64,000 nt of DNA. It comes from Riptortus pedestris. Its lineage: Eukaryota > Arthropoda > Insecta > Hemiptera > Alydidae. Positions 36,480 to 49,069 of the stretch are shown piece by piece (position 1 is the first letter of the stretch; each line of letters starts with the position of its first letter). The stretch is from positions 210,649,001 to 210,713,000 of the forward strand of contig CM032228.1 of assembly GCA_019009955.1 (NCBI GenBank). Reading direction: 5' to 3'. The notes beneath the pieces are model-generated. The model saw nothing but the letters and a program-made list of their open reading frames with translations, had not been told where the DNA came from and ran no database searches. The position numbers were made by a program, and so were the translations under genes.

Positions 36480-38945
36480 ATGGATTTAATTTGATGGGAC
36501 ACAGTCACAAAGCCAATGGTATTCCATAACTAAAGGACTCACTCCAAAAAGATTGATTACCCATGAAAATCACTTTCAATGTATTTCCAAAGTTTTAAAA
36601 AGTATTGGAAACAGCGTATTAGGATGACGAGGTGTGGTTTAATATACCTACTCGATGATGGTTTGTAATTTTCCTATTTCATAATACTCCTGAAACCCTG
36701 CCTTTCATATAAAGGATAGTCGCCTTAAGATCTGTATTCTCGTTTTACATTAATCTAGTTTACTTTTTCGTGGAAATTATAACTCAAAAATAGATCAGTT
36801 TCACAAATGCTGCCCAGGTAAAAAATTAATATAGATGATTCATAGGATGTATTTTATTGACTTAATAATAATCTTATTATTTTTATTTTGAATAAAAGAT
36901 AATTCAATTATTATTATTTTATAGAGTTGTCAGGATTAAATGAAATTTAAACCACCAAGTTCATTCAACATTTTTTAAATTGTTTTAACTTGTCCCTTGA
37001 GATGAAACCGATGCTTGATGAAAACGACGCCGTTAATATACAACTAAAATAAGAACATAACTCAATTCTTTTGGATGGATTGAATACCACAGAGTTTAGT
37101 ATTCTTTGTTTCCTAATTGGGTGTATCACACTAATGAACCTATATGAAAAATTATACTTACGTTTTCAACTTGGACCTTAAAACATAAAATATCAATTTA
37201 ATATCAGCTTTTATTATAACGAATACCGTTGTAGAGTTTCACCAAATATTTATCCACTGAAGAGTATATTTAGAATCTTTTTTAATTAAGCGAATATTCT
37301 TTTTCCTTTAATTTTCTCTTAAAGTAATAAAACGTTATTCTTAGTAAGCTCAGTAGGCTGTGATAAAAGGGCTTTTGAAACTTTAATAAAGTATCAATAA
37401 TGAAATGAATGAAACTTTACCAACAATCTTGGACTTACTGCCTAGAATAGAGTTTATTAGTAATTAACTGTCTTGTAGATGTAGCGTTGTAGAATTATAG
37501 ATATTTTTAATAAAAATTAGCTTAAGATAGAGTTAAATTAAGACTGTGTATTATGTAGATATATTATAACGTAAGACCTTTTTAGTCCGGGAATCCAGCA
37601 TTTAAAAAAAAAGAAGTGAAGAATAATTGGAACGGGGATAATTTTAATATCTAGATTATGTGACTTAGAGTTTATTCATCGTCAAACAGTCAAACAAAAA
37701 TGTATGATAGATATACTCTGTACAACAGGATCAACCCCTAGAAAGGTACAATAACACATCTCCTTTGTTGTCTTTAACGTACCTCATCGGGCTTTAGTAA
37801 TCCCAAGGATGTAAATAGATGACTCCAATAATCAAAACCCTCATTACCGAAATGTTAACTTCCCACACACCGATTTGTTTTATGGACGTCAGCAAGTTTA
37901 TTTTGTTTTATGTTTTGCACTTCGTAGTTGACAATTAAATGTTAATATTTCCATCGCCTTAGCTCTGAGGAAATTAGAAGTTTTTTTTCATTTATCAGAT
38001 AAATGACTAATGCTAAAATTACCATTTGTCTGGACATATATTTTTTTTTATAGGAATTTGCCTTGTGACCTCACAATCAATCAAATGTTTGAAAACTGAT
38101 CATATTAGTGACCGCCTTGATTACACCATTATTTGCCGGTAATATGTACTTCATTCCATATTTATTGGAAATTACAATTGAGGTCCAAATGCAATAACAA
38201 TAAACTACTAAACCAAAGGGAAACAGAAGCAAACAATTATGCAATTATTGTTTTATGCAAATACTAAACTCTGAAGCTAAACTGTCCACGAACGACCAGA
38301 GTACTTACTGCCTGCGATACACGTGATCATCATCGTATTTGATATTCCTAGCCATGTATGTGACGACAACCGAAGTTCGAAAAATGTTTTTTCATGTAAC
38401 TATTCAATAGCTGGCAATGAATACGTTCGTTTATCGCATTGGTTCACAAAATTCATTCCACTTCTAAACGCAGCTTACTTAGTAACGTGCTGCCTTAATA
38501 TTTAACAAAGCCTTTCCTACCAAATTGTGGATTTATAATTATGTATGAAATTTGCGAAAGCAATGTAATGGGATCATAGTGGTTTGACTAATTTCACAAA
38601 ATTAAACATCTCATTTCTTGAACTTTCTGGAAAGGAATCTTTTTCACAAAGGAATAGATATCCTACTGCCTAGGAGACAGGATGTCCTATTATTATTAAA
38701 TTATTCTATTGATAATTCTGGTGGAAATTACTGCTTATCCTCTTTATGTATTTAGGGTTGTATTCAACAAATAAACTAAAACCTGTAGTAAGCTGCTACT
38801 TTGGTAATCATTAATTCAATTTTTCGGTTAGAAAAGAAATACAAAACAAGAACATGGTTTAAAATAATTTTTGCTTTAAAATGAAAAATATTATAGCTGT
38901 TTTATTCAATATTTTATCGTTATCTAGAAAATGAATTACAATTGA
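36480..38945. other. AT-rich stretch, nothing recognised
   Basis: No repeat landmark, RNA gene or plausible exon recognised. Confidence 0.4.
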
Positions 38946-38947
38946 AT

Positions 38948-39165
38948 GTTATTTATTAACGTCCCATTTATGCTTCAATAACTAATTCCGATGCGTTATC
39001 ACTATGTGAGATTATGGCGAAGGTGGGACTAAGGATTTTATTTAGTTCCTTCGTCTTTAAATAAATCCCTATTACCCGGTGGGAATCGATCCTACGTTTT
39101 ACCAAGTGTACTATGACAAACCAACGTTTTAGCACAAATGGCTTGCCTGCCCATTTTGAGGAAAC
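38948..39165 (-). repeat. tRNA-type SINE, diverged
   Basis: TTATTTATTAACGTCCCATT (tail), GGTGGGACTAAGGATTTTAT, AAATAAATCCCTATTACCCG, GTGGGAATCGATCCTACG (B box degraded), ACCAACGTTTTAGCACAAAT in reverse orientation. Confidence 0.7.
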
Positions 39166-39364
39166 TCTATCAAAGGATCTATAGCTTACCAGACAGTTGT
39201 TGGCACGGACCACCTCTATATAGCAAAAACATACACAATGCTTTCATTCTACGTTAAAGCTTCTTGAAACAACTTTCATGGATACGTGTTGGTGGTCCAA
39301 GGTAACTGATTCAAGAATTTACATCAGTGTTTTATAATGAAGGGGAAAATCATATCAGATATTA

Positions 39365-39435
39365 GATCCGGCATTCCCTGTCAGTTCTAAAATTTTATCA
39401 ACAATCCCTAACCAGCAAACAAAGAACGCCATTAT
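39365..39435 (+). repeat. Second copy of the 36290 repeat segment
   Basis: GGCATTCCCTGTCAGTTCTA, AAATTTTATCAACAATCCCT, AACCAGCAAACAAAGAACGCC match 36299-36356 with scattered differences. The CTGATGA core itself is not present here. Confidence 0.6.
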
Positions 39436-39439
39436 AATA

Positions 39440-40695
39440 TGAAAAGCATCATTTAAAACGAATGGATCTGTAGTTTACCAGACAATTGTTGTCATGGAGA
39501 ATTGTAGTAAAAAGGAAGTTACATAATGATTACATTCTAAATATAAGTCCAACAAAAAACATTGTTCTGCCTTTAGAATGAGTTAAAAAAATTTATATGG
39601 GGCTGATAGATACGTATTCCAACTGATACCTTACGTTAATAATTACATTCATTGTAACATTTTTTTTTAAATATATAACCGTACCGGTCAATGAACAGTT
39701 TGCTAGTTGGCCATCACGATCATCTGTTTTCTAATTGTCATTAAGAAGTATTCCATCAGATGATGCTTTATACGTGGATGACGTTATAAAGAATGAATGG
39801 AATTTTAGCACTAAAGGGAGCTTAATCAGGCTAAAGCTGTGAGGGTCTTCTTCTATTTTTCTGAAGGTGAAAGGATGAAGCACCTGACGTTAAATTTACA
39901 AGAGTTAGAGATAGAACTCCTGAAGGGTACGTCCTGAAACACCCTTAATTAGATTCTTCAGGTTTTGAACTTGGCCCTTTCAACGAATTCCTTCAGAACC
40001 CGGCTCATTTCACTTGCACCGTCGAAAAAATGGCAGCTTCTGCTTTCTCTCTTCAGTCAATTATTTTGCTGATCTATATTGCTTTTCAAGGGAGACTAAT
40101 TGCGCTAATTACTGTTTGCTTTAAAAAAGAGGTTGTTTATATAATTACGAGGTTAACATTTGTTAATAGCATTGAATCATTGTATTAAAGACCCTCTGTT
40201 CTGATTTTTCACATTTAAATGCATTTCTCAAATAACATTGTTAAAGTATTTAAGGTATTTTTAATATATATTTCTTTATAAACATTTCAAGTATACTGAA
40301 ACATAATATAAATCCTGTCCTAGTTTTAGTAGCAACAGAGAAAAGCCAAGCGCTGTTTTACTTATCTAAATTAAACTTCGGGGTAGAGTTTGCTGGGAAT
40401 GAAGAATAGGTTTCATGGGATGTGCTAATCAGATTGTCTAGCTCTTCACAACATTGATTTAAACCTTAGCGCTTTCAGCGTCTACAAGTCACCATCTCCA
40501 GATAAAAGACACAATGCAAAAACAATTAGTCAACTATATGATTATTTATAACGAATTAGGCTCTGAATCAAATTGTAAAAGTTATTGAAAAAATATAATA
40601 AATAAATACATATAAAAATGTCAACTACCGTGCATATTTTTAGTACAATAAGTATATAAAATGGTCGAAATAAAGAGAAAACTGTATGGATATAG

Positions 40696-40753
<58 letters not shown>

Positions 40754-43740
40754 AATATCTAAGGTGTGGAGAATTAATCAATCTAATCAGTATATACTAT
40801 CAAATTAAGCTATTCGAAAATGTTCAATTACCAGTCAATGGTATAATTCATTTCCTAACCATTGATGAATAAATATAATTAGAACAGGAAAACTGAATTA
40901 ACCTCAAACCAAAACCAGGAACCGAAGATGATGCTTAGGGCTTAAGAGAGAGGACAACTATAAGGTTGCCTAGACGAAATTAATAGGCCGATTTTCATAA
41001 CAAGCCAGGAATTTTACTCATAATAGATCAAGTTTTGTTATTTAACTAATAATAATGATCTTTGAGTTAGAACATTATTTATACATATGAGTAATATAAT
41101 TGTAAACCCTAGCTGAGGAGAGAATAATTAAAATACCCACCCCCCATTAATTAATAATTAATACATTTTCGTCGTTTAAAACCTTTAATAGAGTTTAATG
41201 TGTATTCAACTGTTGTAAATAGACATGAAACATTTAAATTTTGTATTTACTCTTAATCAGCATAATTGTGTATATAATATGTGTATCATCCACCAGTGTT
41301 AGACACCGTGGAATAGCGTTCAGTATTCAGAGTTAAGTAAATTTATTTAAACAATTTTATGTACATAGTTCTAGTCGTAACAAGAGAGACACATGAAAGG
41401 GGAATACGTTTAAAAGCTATTTTCTAGTCAATAGATTATATTCTTTCCTTTGTCAATGTTAGTATTGTTGTAAGACAAATCTCTCATTATATTATGAAGC
41501 TTATAAATGTAGTATCATTCTCTAACTAAAATGGTAAGCTCTGTAAATAATGACAGCATGAGAAATATATAATATTAACTATTTACCTGTATATAATACA
41601 ATGTTAGTTAGTGCTCTTGTAACTTCATTCTTCAGGAAAAAACATAGAATAATATTTTTTACAGTGATTCCTGAATGCGTTTTAAAGCTCAATAAAATTC
41701 TGAATTATAATGATTAAGGTATACATTAAGCAAGAGTTATAGACATTTTGGAATATTTGTACTTTCAGGAAATAATTATGATGGAAACTCCATAACTTCA
41801 TGTTGAAATCTCTTTGTATTGTAATAAAAGCAAGTGTATGTTAATAATATTTTTTAAAAGCAATTGAGCGTATGGAAAGCCAAATTATAAAGCGCAATTA
41901 GAAATAAACTAAACAAATAATTAAAACTAAATTATATAACATTCTATTGAACTATCAAGATATTTTAAAGATAAAAAAGAAAGTTTTGGATTTTCTTTAT
42001 TTTTCTTGTAATATTTCGTCAGGTACCATTAACCCTCTAAACCAGCTTAAGAATTAAAGCTTATCGCATTGAATGTCGTGACACATTTTGTTGATAGCAA
42101 ACTAGGCCTAGCATTCATTGCTGCTAAAAAATATTCTTTTATACTCCAATAACATAATATGTTTTATATGAGTCACGCAGATAATAAAGTACAATACAAT
42201 ACTTTAGGAGCAATCATGTCAAATATTGTAAAAGCCAAGCGCTGTCTTAAGTTTATGATAGCAAAGAATGTGGCAGATATCACAACTTCGTCACATAGGT
42301 CTCTCCTATTTATTAAATAGCAAAGGAATTTTAAAATACGAATCTAGATACATATCAGAGCAGATGTGACTTGCGATTTCCGGCTCCCAGAATTTTCAAA
42401 ATAGTTCAAATAGTTCCAAAATAGCTATTCGAAATACAATTTATTCCACATTTTGGTTGTTGGTGTTAAAGATTGCTGAATATTGGAATATGACGAGTTG
42501 AGAGCTGCTAACTAAGTGCGAGTTCTAATAAAATCAGTATATCTTAATATTAATATAGTCATAACAGTTACCCTTTTTTTTTTATATAGCTAGAGTACTT
42601 GCTGTGGCTTCATTAGCCTGTTGATACACCATTATCTATTAGTCTGGCACTATGCCTTCATAATTATGAATATTTGTCCGGACTAGTTCTAGAGTGTTAA
42701 TGCTATGAAAGCTCAACCTTGTTAACCCAGAAAAACCTAATCCGCATTTTAAAAGCATCTTTGCAAAGAAATAATGGTATTGAATTTTTCATTGCTCGTT
42801 GGAATCTATCCAAGATTCCAAGTTCGGAGGGCTAAGGTAACACATCTATGTCAAGGTATTTCGTAACTGCACGAAACACATACACTTGATTTCAACATGA
42901 AGGTCATTTCTTTTTTTTTATTGTCTATATTATCCACCACACAAGAAACCAATATTTTCTCAAAAAAAAAATCAATAAAAATAAACTTATATATTGCTAC
43001 TGTAAATATTCTATGGCCATACTGAACATTTCCTAAGCAATGAAAGTGATTTAGATTCTTCCTTATTAAACTGCTATTCATTGAACTTTTCTTCCGATCC
43101 TAATTCATAAACGAATGAGCTTGTGCACAATTGTGATAAAAGCAATTGAAGAGTTCATGAAGACAGTAAACCATGAATACAATAATAATTTAATAGTGCC
43201 TCAACTTATTCCTAAGCACTCATTATTTTTCAACGTTATTGCAAACAAATAAAAAACGTTATTATTAAAATGAAAAAAATATAATGTAAATTGTGTATTA
43301 ATAGAACTATTTTCGTCAATTTTGGAAATTAAATATATATATGTTATGAGAGTTTTATTAAGAATGGTGTGTGTATTAAATATGAAAAATGGACCTAAGC
43401 ACGCTTTTTCAGTCCTTAGTGGAGATCCTTTAGAAATATTCCTTTATTTCTACATGTCCAACTTTCCCAATTAAGTGTAATCTATGTATGCACAATATTT
43501 TATATAAAAAAAAATGATATATGTATAGCTATAAGATTTACTGTAACTTATGTCACGAAAATAATTAAATAGTTGTCAAAATAAAAATGAATGTTTCCAA
43601 CTCCTGTAATTTCAAATATGTTAACAATAATGTATGTGTTATGCTTTTTACTATATGCAATCTAAAATAAATAAATATTTATCTCAATTGGGTTATTATT
43701 TAAATTCACCTCTTACACAGATATATAATAATTTGTTTAT
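39440..43740. other. AT-rich stretch, nothing recognised apart from one TA tract
   Basis: Apart from (TA)n at 40694-40749 I recognise no transposon end, RNA gene or coding exon. Confidence 0.4.
40694..40749. repeat. (TA)n microsatellite
   Basis: About 55 bp of TA, not flanked by Helentron-like landmarks. Confidence 0.95.
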
Positions 43741-43986
43741 ACAAAGAAGCAGCCGGTATCCCGGGAGAAGGATGCCTCCATCAGTCATGGATTGAATTCA
43801 TTTTAAGATTTGTTCCTGAAGAAGTGCTAAAGAAAACGGGATGCACGTTTCACTAATTCAAAAATATTTTTGGAAAATTTGGCCCTTTGCCTCCTAGTGA
43901 TACATCATATCGAAAAATATATTGTTTTCCCCTATTTATTGCGTAATTTATGATTTGGCTAATTTTATTACTTTAATTGAAAAATT

Positions 43987-44030
43987 CCAACACGCAGGGG
44001 CTGTGTACACTAAGTTGATTTTCAACGTGC
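43987..44030 (-). repeat. Helentron-like short element, right-terminal fragment
   Basis: CACGCAGGGGCTGTGTACAC followed by TAAGTTGATTTTCAACGTG is a damaged minus-strand right end; the hairpin is still visible. Confidence 0.6.
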
Positions 44031-44399
44031 TTAAATTGAACCCTGATATCATATCATATTCTATTCACTGTTTCGCACATTATATAAAGGTCATGTAACA
44101 TAAAGGTAACTAAATACCCAGGTTTTTGGAATTTAAGCTGGACCTAAGTGATATAGTAACTATAAGTGTAAATGTCAAAAGCAGAAGCGTAGGTTTACTT
44201 AAGCCAGAAAGCTATGAAATACGAGCGACTCCTAATTTTTGAATAATACAAAAGTGTTTAGATCAAAAATTGTAGCACCCTACGTTAATGACAAAATTGA
44301 ATATGTACCACTTCCCGATCTAAACCACAATATTATGACTTTTTTCCATGTATAATTTACATCCCACATTCCCTAGTGCGTTTACGACCAATAATGAAC

Positions 44400-45130
44400 T
44401 TTTCCAGGGAAGCTGGCTGGTAGAGGAACGAATCAATTTGGATCAATAAACAGGAGGCCTGTTTTCCTCTACAATGAGTTTATTTAGGCAAATTGTACTT
44501 TCAGAGCAACACCTTCAATGTCTGTTGACTTACACAAAAACCAAATGAAAAAACAAGCAATCAACATTATTTAAAATATTAAACAATTCCAAAAACCTTT
44601 GCCTAACAATTAATAAAACTTAATTAAAATACAAGTAAAAGGTAGAAAAATAAAACTAAAAATATAAATAATATCACAGAAAACCAGTCATCACTTGAAA
44701 GCATACTACTTAGCAGTCAACAGATAAAAACAGGTACAATTTAAGACTGAACTACTAAAATTAACTACTAATGGTGCTAAAAATTCGTAACATCTTACAA
44801 ACTCAATAATAGATTTAAAAAAAAAAAAAAAAAAAAATTGACGATATAGAAAACTTAAAACAACTATTAAACCTAACACTTATTTAAAATACACAAGCTA
44901 AAGAGAATGGAGAATGGACAGTAATCTGAATAAAAAGGAAGAGGTAGAGCCAGGCTGCAATAACGCCCTCTCCAAGTTGCAGGGCTTGCCAGGAGACGCA
45001 GTCGCCCAACAGCCGTGGTGAAAGTTACTGATCTCTAACGCTCTTCAGAGGAAAGGTATCTACGCTCTATTCCTCTTTATCGCTTCTTAGGTTTTACTTT
45101 ATGTAGTTTCTCTCGTGGACACATTCCTCT
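44400..45130. other. Unidentified repeat-like region with GC-rich end
   Basis: A hairpin TAGAGGAA...TTCCTCTA occurs at 44412-44472. An A-run lies at 44817-44837. A GC-richer block (44935-45070, with GAGCCAGGCTGCAATAACGC and CAGTCGCCCAACAGCCGTGG) follows. It may be a retroelement in reverse orientation, but no coding motif or LTR terminus could be verified. Confidence 0.25.
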
Positions 45131-45382
45131 GGTACACTTGTTATTCCATTTCTTCTTTTTAGCTTGTGTTTTTAAAATAAATCTTAGCTTTAATAGTTGT
45201 TTTAAAATTTTTATGTTGTCGGTTTTGTTGTTTAAAAAAAACTATTATTCAGTATGTAACCATTGATAAAGAGCAAGAGCGATTGAACGCGTTAGGAAAT
45301 TAAATAAAACAGATGGTTAAGGAAGAAAAGAAGTGTTTGTTCATTGTCCCAGTATGGCTACATTTTCAAACAATTTAAGAAG

Positions 45383-45386
<4 letters not shown>

Positions 45387-45471
<85 letters not shown>
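45387..45471. repeat. (TA)n(GA)n microsatellite
   Basis: About 56 bp of TA followed by about 28 bp of GA, directly before a SINE. Confidence 0.95.
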
Positions 45472-45474
<3 letters not shown>

Positions 45475-45475
45475 T

Positions 45476-45650
45476 ATATCAACAGGTTACCACCCTTTTC
45501 TAGCCGGGTTTGACCAAGGATTTTATTTAATGAATTCGTCTCTAAATAAATTCATATTGCCCAGGCGGGATTTGAACTCGCCACTCAAGGTTCACCATGT
45601 GAGATTAAGGCCAACCCTTTAACTCACATGGATAACCTACGCCCCCATTT
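45476..45650 (-). repeat. tRNA-type SINE, 3'-clipped
   Basis: Minus strand: GGGGGCGTAGGTTATCCATG, GTGAGTTAAAGGGTTGGCC, GTGGCGAGTTCAAATCCCGC (B box), GGCAATATGAATTTATTTAG, then clipped at AACCTGTTGATATACG. Confidence 0.85.
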
Positions 45651-46149
45651 TTATATTAAGTACTTAGCTTAAATAATTTATACCTATAGATAACAAAACA
45701 ACAATAACAGGTTTATTCATTCACTTTTTCTTAAAAAATATAGATCTCAGTTTACTAAAAAGATATATATTCAATAGTCCAGAGCATATTCTTCAGATAA
45801 ATCATTCGATAAATTATTTATTTTCCCCCTAAGAATTTGATTTTTTTTTTATATTAATATTCTTTTTTTAATTCATTGTCCACATATTCAAGCTGGTTTG
45901 AGTTTTCATGTGATTTGTGTATGAAGACTGAGATAGAGAAATTGTAACTCGGTATGGTTGGTTGACATTCGAGGTAAGTTCTCATAAATTGCTCCATACC
46001 CATCTCGAATTTCTAATTCCCCTTATGTGGATTCCGTTAACAGTCAGCTCTTATTCAATAATATTACTTGTTTAAGAAATGCACTGGAAAAAGTGATAAA
46101 AAAGACATAATATATGAGGAGTTTAGAGGACTAGGGATATATGTGATGA

Positions 46150-46350
46150 ATTACAATTTTTTTTTTTACATGTGACCAGGCTTCCTATGGACGGGGAATA
46201 AGAGAGTCATAGTCGTTAGTCATCCAGAGGGGCTGTCAGACGTATATACTCGTCAGACTCTCCCTGATCCTTAAGCTTTGCGATGCTAGCATGCTCTGGT
46301 AGCGAACTCGTGAACTAATGTCCCCCCTTGGCGGGGTGGAACCTGCAATT
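46150..46350 (-). mobile_element. A-tailed retroelement fragment
   Basis: The minus strand runs through CCCCGCCAAGGGGGGACATT, AGCATGCTAGCATCGCAAAG, GAGTCTGACGAGTATATACG, CAGCCCCTCTGGATGAC, and GAAGCCTGGTCACATGTAA into a run of 11 A. GC-rich and A-tailed, it looks like a non-LTR retrotransposon 3' UTR. No coding remnant was seen. Confidence 0.5.
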
Positions 46351-46354
46351 AGGG

Positions 46355-46455
46355 ACATATTGAGGTCGTACTCATGACGCGATTTTCGAAAAATTTCCTC
46401 AAATGTCCATTGATCCTAACCAGGAGGTAACGAAAATGAGATCCACTCAAATGTT
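46355..46455 (+). repeat. Helentron-like short element, left-block fragment
   Basis: ATATTGAGGTCGTACTCATG, ACGCGATTTTCGAAAAATTTC, CATTGATCCTAACCAGGAGG, AACGAAAATGAGATCC. Neither terminus is present. Confidence 0.7.
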
Positions 46456-46469
46456 TTGTTTGGTTTTAT

Positions 46470-46590
46470 CTACGTCCACTTTATGCTACAATGGCTAATC
46501 GGGACAGGTTATCTACAGGTTACTACCCTTCTCTAGCCAAGGTGGGCCTGAGGAGTTTATTTAATGAGTCCGTCACTAAATAAACCGCTC
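46470..46590 (-). repeat. tRNA-type SINE, 3' half only
   Basis: ACGTCCACTTTATGCTACAA, TCGGGACAGGTTATCTACAG, CTAGCCAAGGTGGGCC, GTCCGTCACTAAATAAA. The tRNA-like part is missing. It follows a Helentron-like fragment within 15 bp. Confidence 0.75.
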
Positions 46591-46776
46591 AAATGTAATA
46601 CATGATGGAATACTATATTAATGAACCTTAATCACCATTTTATTTTCACTACCATTTCCGTAGTTGAAAAATATATTAATATTTGAATTCACGACATCTA
46701 CTTCATTATATGAATTGTTTCTTCATTAAAACATTAGTTTTCGATTTTCAATTGAAGTGTACCCATAGAATCTGAA

Positions 46777-46777
<1 letters not shown>

Positions 46778-46834
<57 letters not shown>
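46778..46834. repeat. (TA)n microsatellite
   Basis: About 56 bp of TA with no element landmarks on either side. Confidence 0.95.
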
Positions 46835-46836
<2 letters not shown>

Positions 46837-47034
46837 CTTTCTAATGGATCTCACACAATGAATGAAAGTAGCAATACACAACACAACTTGTACTTTGTCA
46901 AACCCTAAATGTTCATAATCATCTACATACTCGTTTAGAAGAGTTGATTATAAAGAATAAACTGTCTTGATGTTTTGGAGTAATTGGATAGAATCAATCG
47001 ATCTTCCAAAGCAATGCCGAAACGCTACTATCAT

Positions 47035-47160
47035 AATCGTCGAGTTGAGGGTTCGATTCCCATGTAAGTCCTCACTAGATACATTTGGTATCCGCATCCT
47101 GGCAAGAGAAGGGTGGGCCCCACTCGATTACCAATCACGAATAGTTTTAGTGGTGTAGCG
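47035..47160 (+). repeat. Possible second SINE type, fragment
   Basis: GAGGGTTCGATTCCCATGTA is an excellent B box, followed by CCTGGCAAGAGAAGGGTGGGC, similar in position but not in sequence to the main SINE body. No A box or clear ends. Confidence 0.35.
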
Positions 47161-47849
47161 TGGGCCTTAATTAAAAACAAAAATATTTGGAATAAATCAA
47201 CAACACACGTACACACAAGAACGAGTAAAATACGTAATATAATCAAGTAACAAACCAAATAATGAAGTAGAATTCATTAATTAAAATATTAATAAATTCC
47301 TAATATATTTAGATCATCTATTCGATATTAAATCTTTACGGTGTATTCAAAAGACTTTCTTATAAATTTGAACCAAACTTTTTTTTACCCGAGTTTATCC
47401 GGCTTTTATTATTCACGTTTTTGGTTGAATATGCCCCTGTTGAAATTACGCGAGGCTGGAGTTTTTCCTAACAACGCAGAGATGATTGTCTAAATCTGGC
47501 TTCAGATTCCAATTTATGATATGAGACAGTATAATTTCGGGGAGGGTTTCGAGGAATCTTTTATTCTGTGTGGGCTCTGAAATTTGGTGCGATAAACCAT
47601 TCTTTAGTCTAAAAAAAAACAATTAAAAAAGAGATAAATTAAAGATACCGTGAGGATTATTTAAATATATCGGAAAATACTATTTTGAAAAAATGAGGAG
47701 GACAAAACACAGTAAAATCCAAGTTTTGTTTATGAGAAAGATAAAAGATTAATAAGTTTGCAATAATATTTTTTTTATTGGATACTCCGCATTCTGCTTT
47801 ATTAAAATGTCATCGGTCTAGTTCGAGGAAGCTGTTAAACACCAAGCTG

Positions 47850-48177
47850 TAAATACATGGGAGTTAGAGGGGGTGACGGATAAAAGACTTAAAATATCTC
47901 TTTTATTATCACTCGGGTCAAAACATCTTGGTGAATACTTCATTTTCTACGACTATAGTTTTATACAATACTTCCTCTTGAATATTAACCGAACTATTCA
48001 TATTTTCACTCTTGATAAATCTCCACTTCTACTCACCCGACGTTTACTTTAAGTACCTGAGTCACTAAACATCTCATGCTGAGCTACAATTTAATTTTCA
48101 ATAGAAGTTAAGATGAGCGCATCATACCGGGACGTGGAAAATATGCCCAGTTTACGCTGTCTCCTGCGTGAAGGACG
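47850..48177 (+). mobile_element. Helentron-like short element (version B), right half, degraded
   Basis: GGGAGTTAGAGGGGGTGACG, ATCTCTTTTATTATCACTCGG, TCTTGAATATTAACCGAACT, TCCACTTCTACTCACC, then a damaged right end GGAAAATATGCCCAGTTTAC, GCTGTCTCCTGCGTGAAGGAC. It abuts the next copy head to tail. Confidence 0.7.
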
Positions 48178-48181
48178 TTTC

Positions 48182-48305
48182 AGCAGATTTCCCTTAAGGG
48201 AAATCAGCTATTGAGGTTGTACTCATGACGGAATTTTCGAATTTTTTCTTCAAATGTCCATCGATCCTACCTAGGAGATGACGAAAATGAGGTCCGTTCA
48301 AAATT

Positions 48306-48353
<48 letters not shown>

Positions 48354-48788
48354 CTGTTGCCGCTCTAGCGGTAGCAATTTTTGTTTGATCGTTACCAAAC
48401 TCGATATTTAGTCGCTTTATGTAAAAAGAAAGATCAAGTTCGTTAACGGCTGAAATGTGATGAGTGAGAGGGGGGGGGTTAGAGGGGAGGATTATCGAAA
48501 ATTCGAAATATCTCCGTTATTATGCGTCGATCGAAAAAGTGTATAGAACCAATCTTATTGCAAATGAAATTTACTATAAATATTGTTATATACATTTATT
48601 CTCTATCTTGAATATTAACCGAGATATTTGCATTTTTATTAAATCTGGGTGGCTAACGGACGAGTGACTTTCCCGCCAAAAGCTAGTTCGGCCGTTTCCT
48701 TAACTGCTCGGCTTTCGTGAAATTTCTCTATTGTAAAACATCACGTGGGAAATCTGTTTAGTTTACGCAGCCCCTGCGTGACGGACCT
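48182..48788 (+). mobile_element. Helentron-like short element (version A), near complete
   Basis: Intact left end AGCAG + the 20-bp palindrome GATTTCCCTTAAGGGAAATC, then ATTGAGGTTGTACTCATGAC, CCATCGATCCTACCTAGGAG, (TA)n 48307-48349, TTGTCTGTTGCCGCTCTAGC, GATCAAGTTCGTTAACGGCT, G-run, CTATCTTGAATATTAACCGA, AAAGCTAGTTCGGCCGTTTC, CACGTGGGAAATCTG, hairpin ACGCAGCCCCTGCGT, GACGGAC. The best reference copy in the window. Confidence 0.92.
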
Positions 48789-49069
48789 TTTGTGATATGA
48801 TCCCTTTCTCATTTCGCTATATCACGATATATTGACTGTTTCAAAAATAAAGCTTCTCATAATAGTAACATTTAGTTAGGATCCTCCAAGTTGGGATTGT
48901 TTTAACAAAATAATTCAAAATGTGTTCCCACACAATGGTTCAAAATTGTGGCCCTAAGATATGAATTCAAACTATAACCCCGATTGCCCACAACGGGAAA
49001 CTGAAAAGCAGAAATGGGGTAAAATGAGATTTCTCATCAAATTAGTCTTCTTATTTCGGACTCAATATT

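Noticed and set aside
43805..43860. CCTGAAGAAGTGC...GCACG as a further hammerhead-like PLE tail
   Set aside because: CTGAAGA and a GTGC/GCAC pair are present, but no GAAA follows the closing arm, so the core cannot be drawn.
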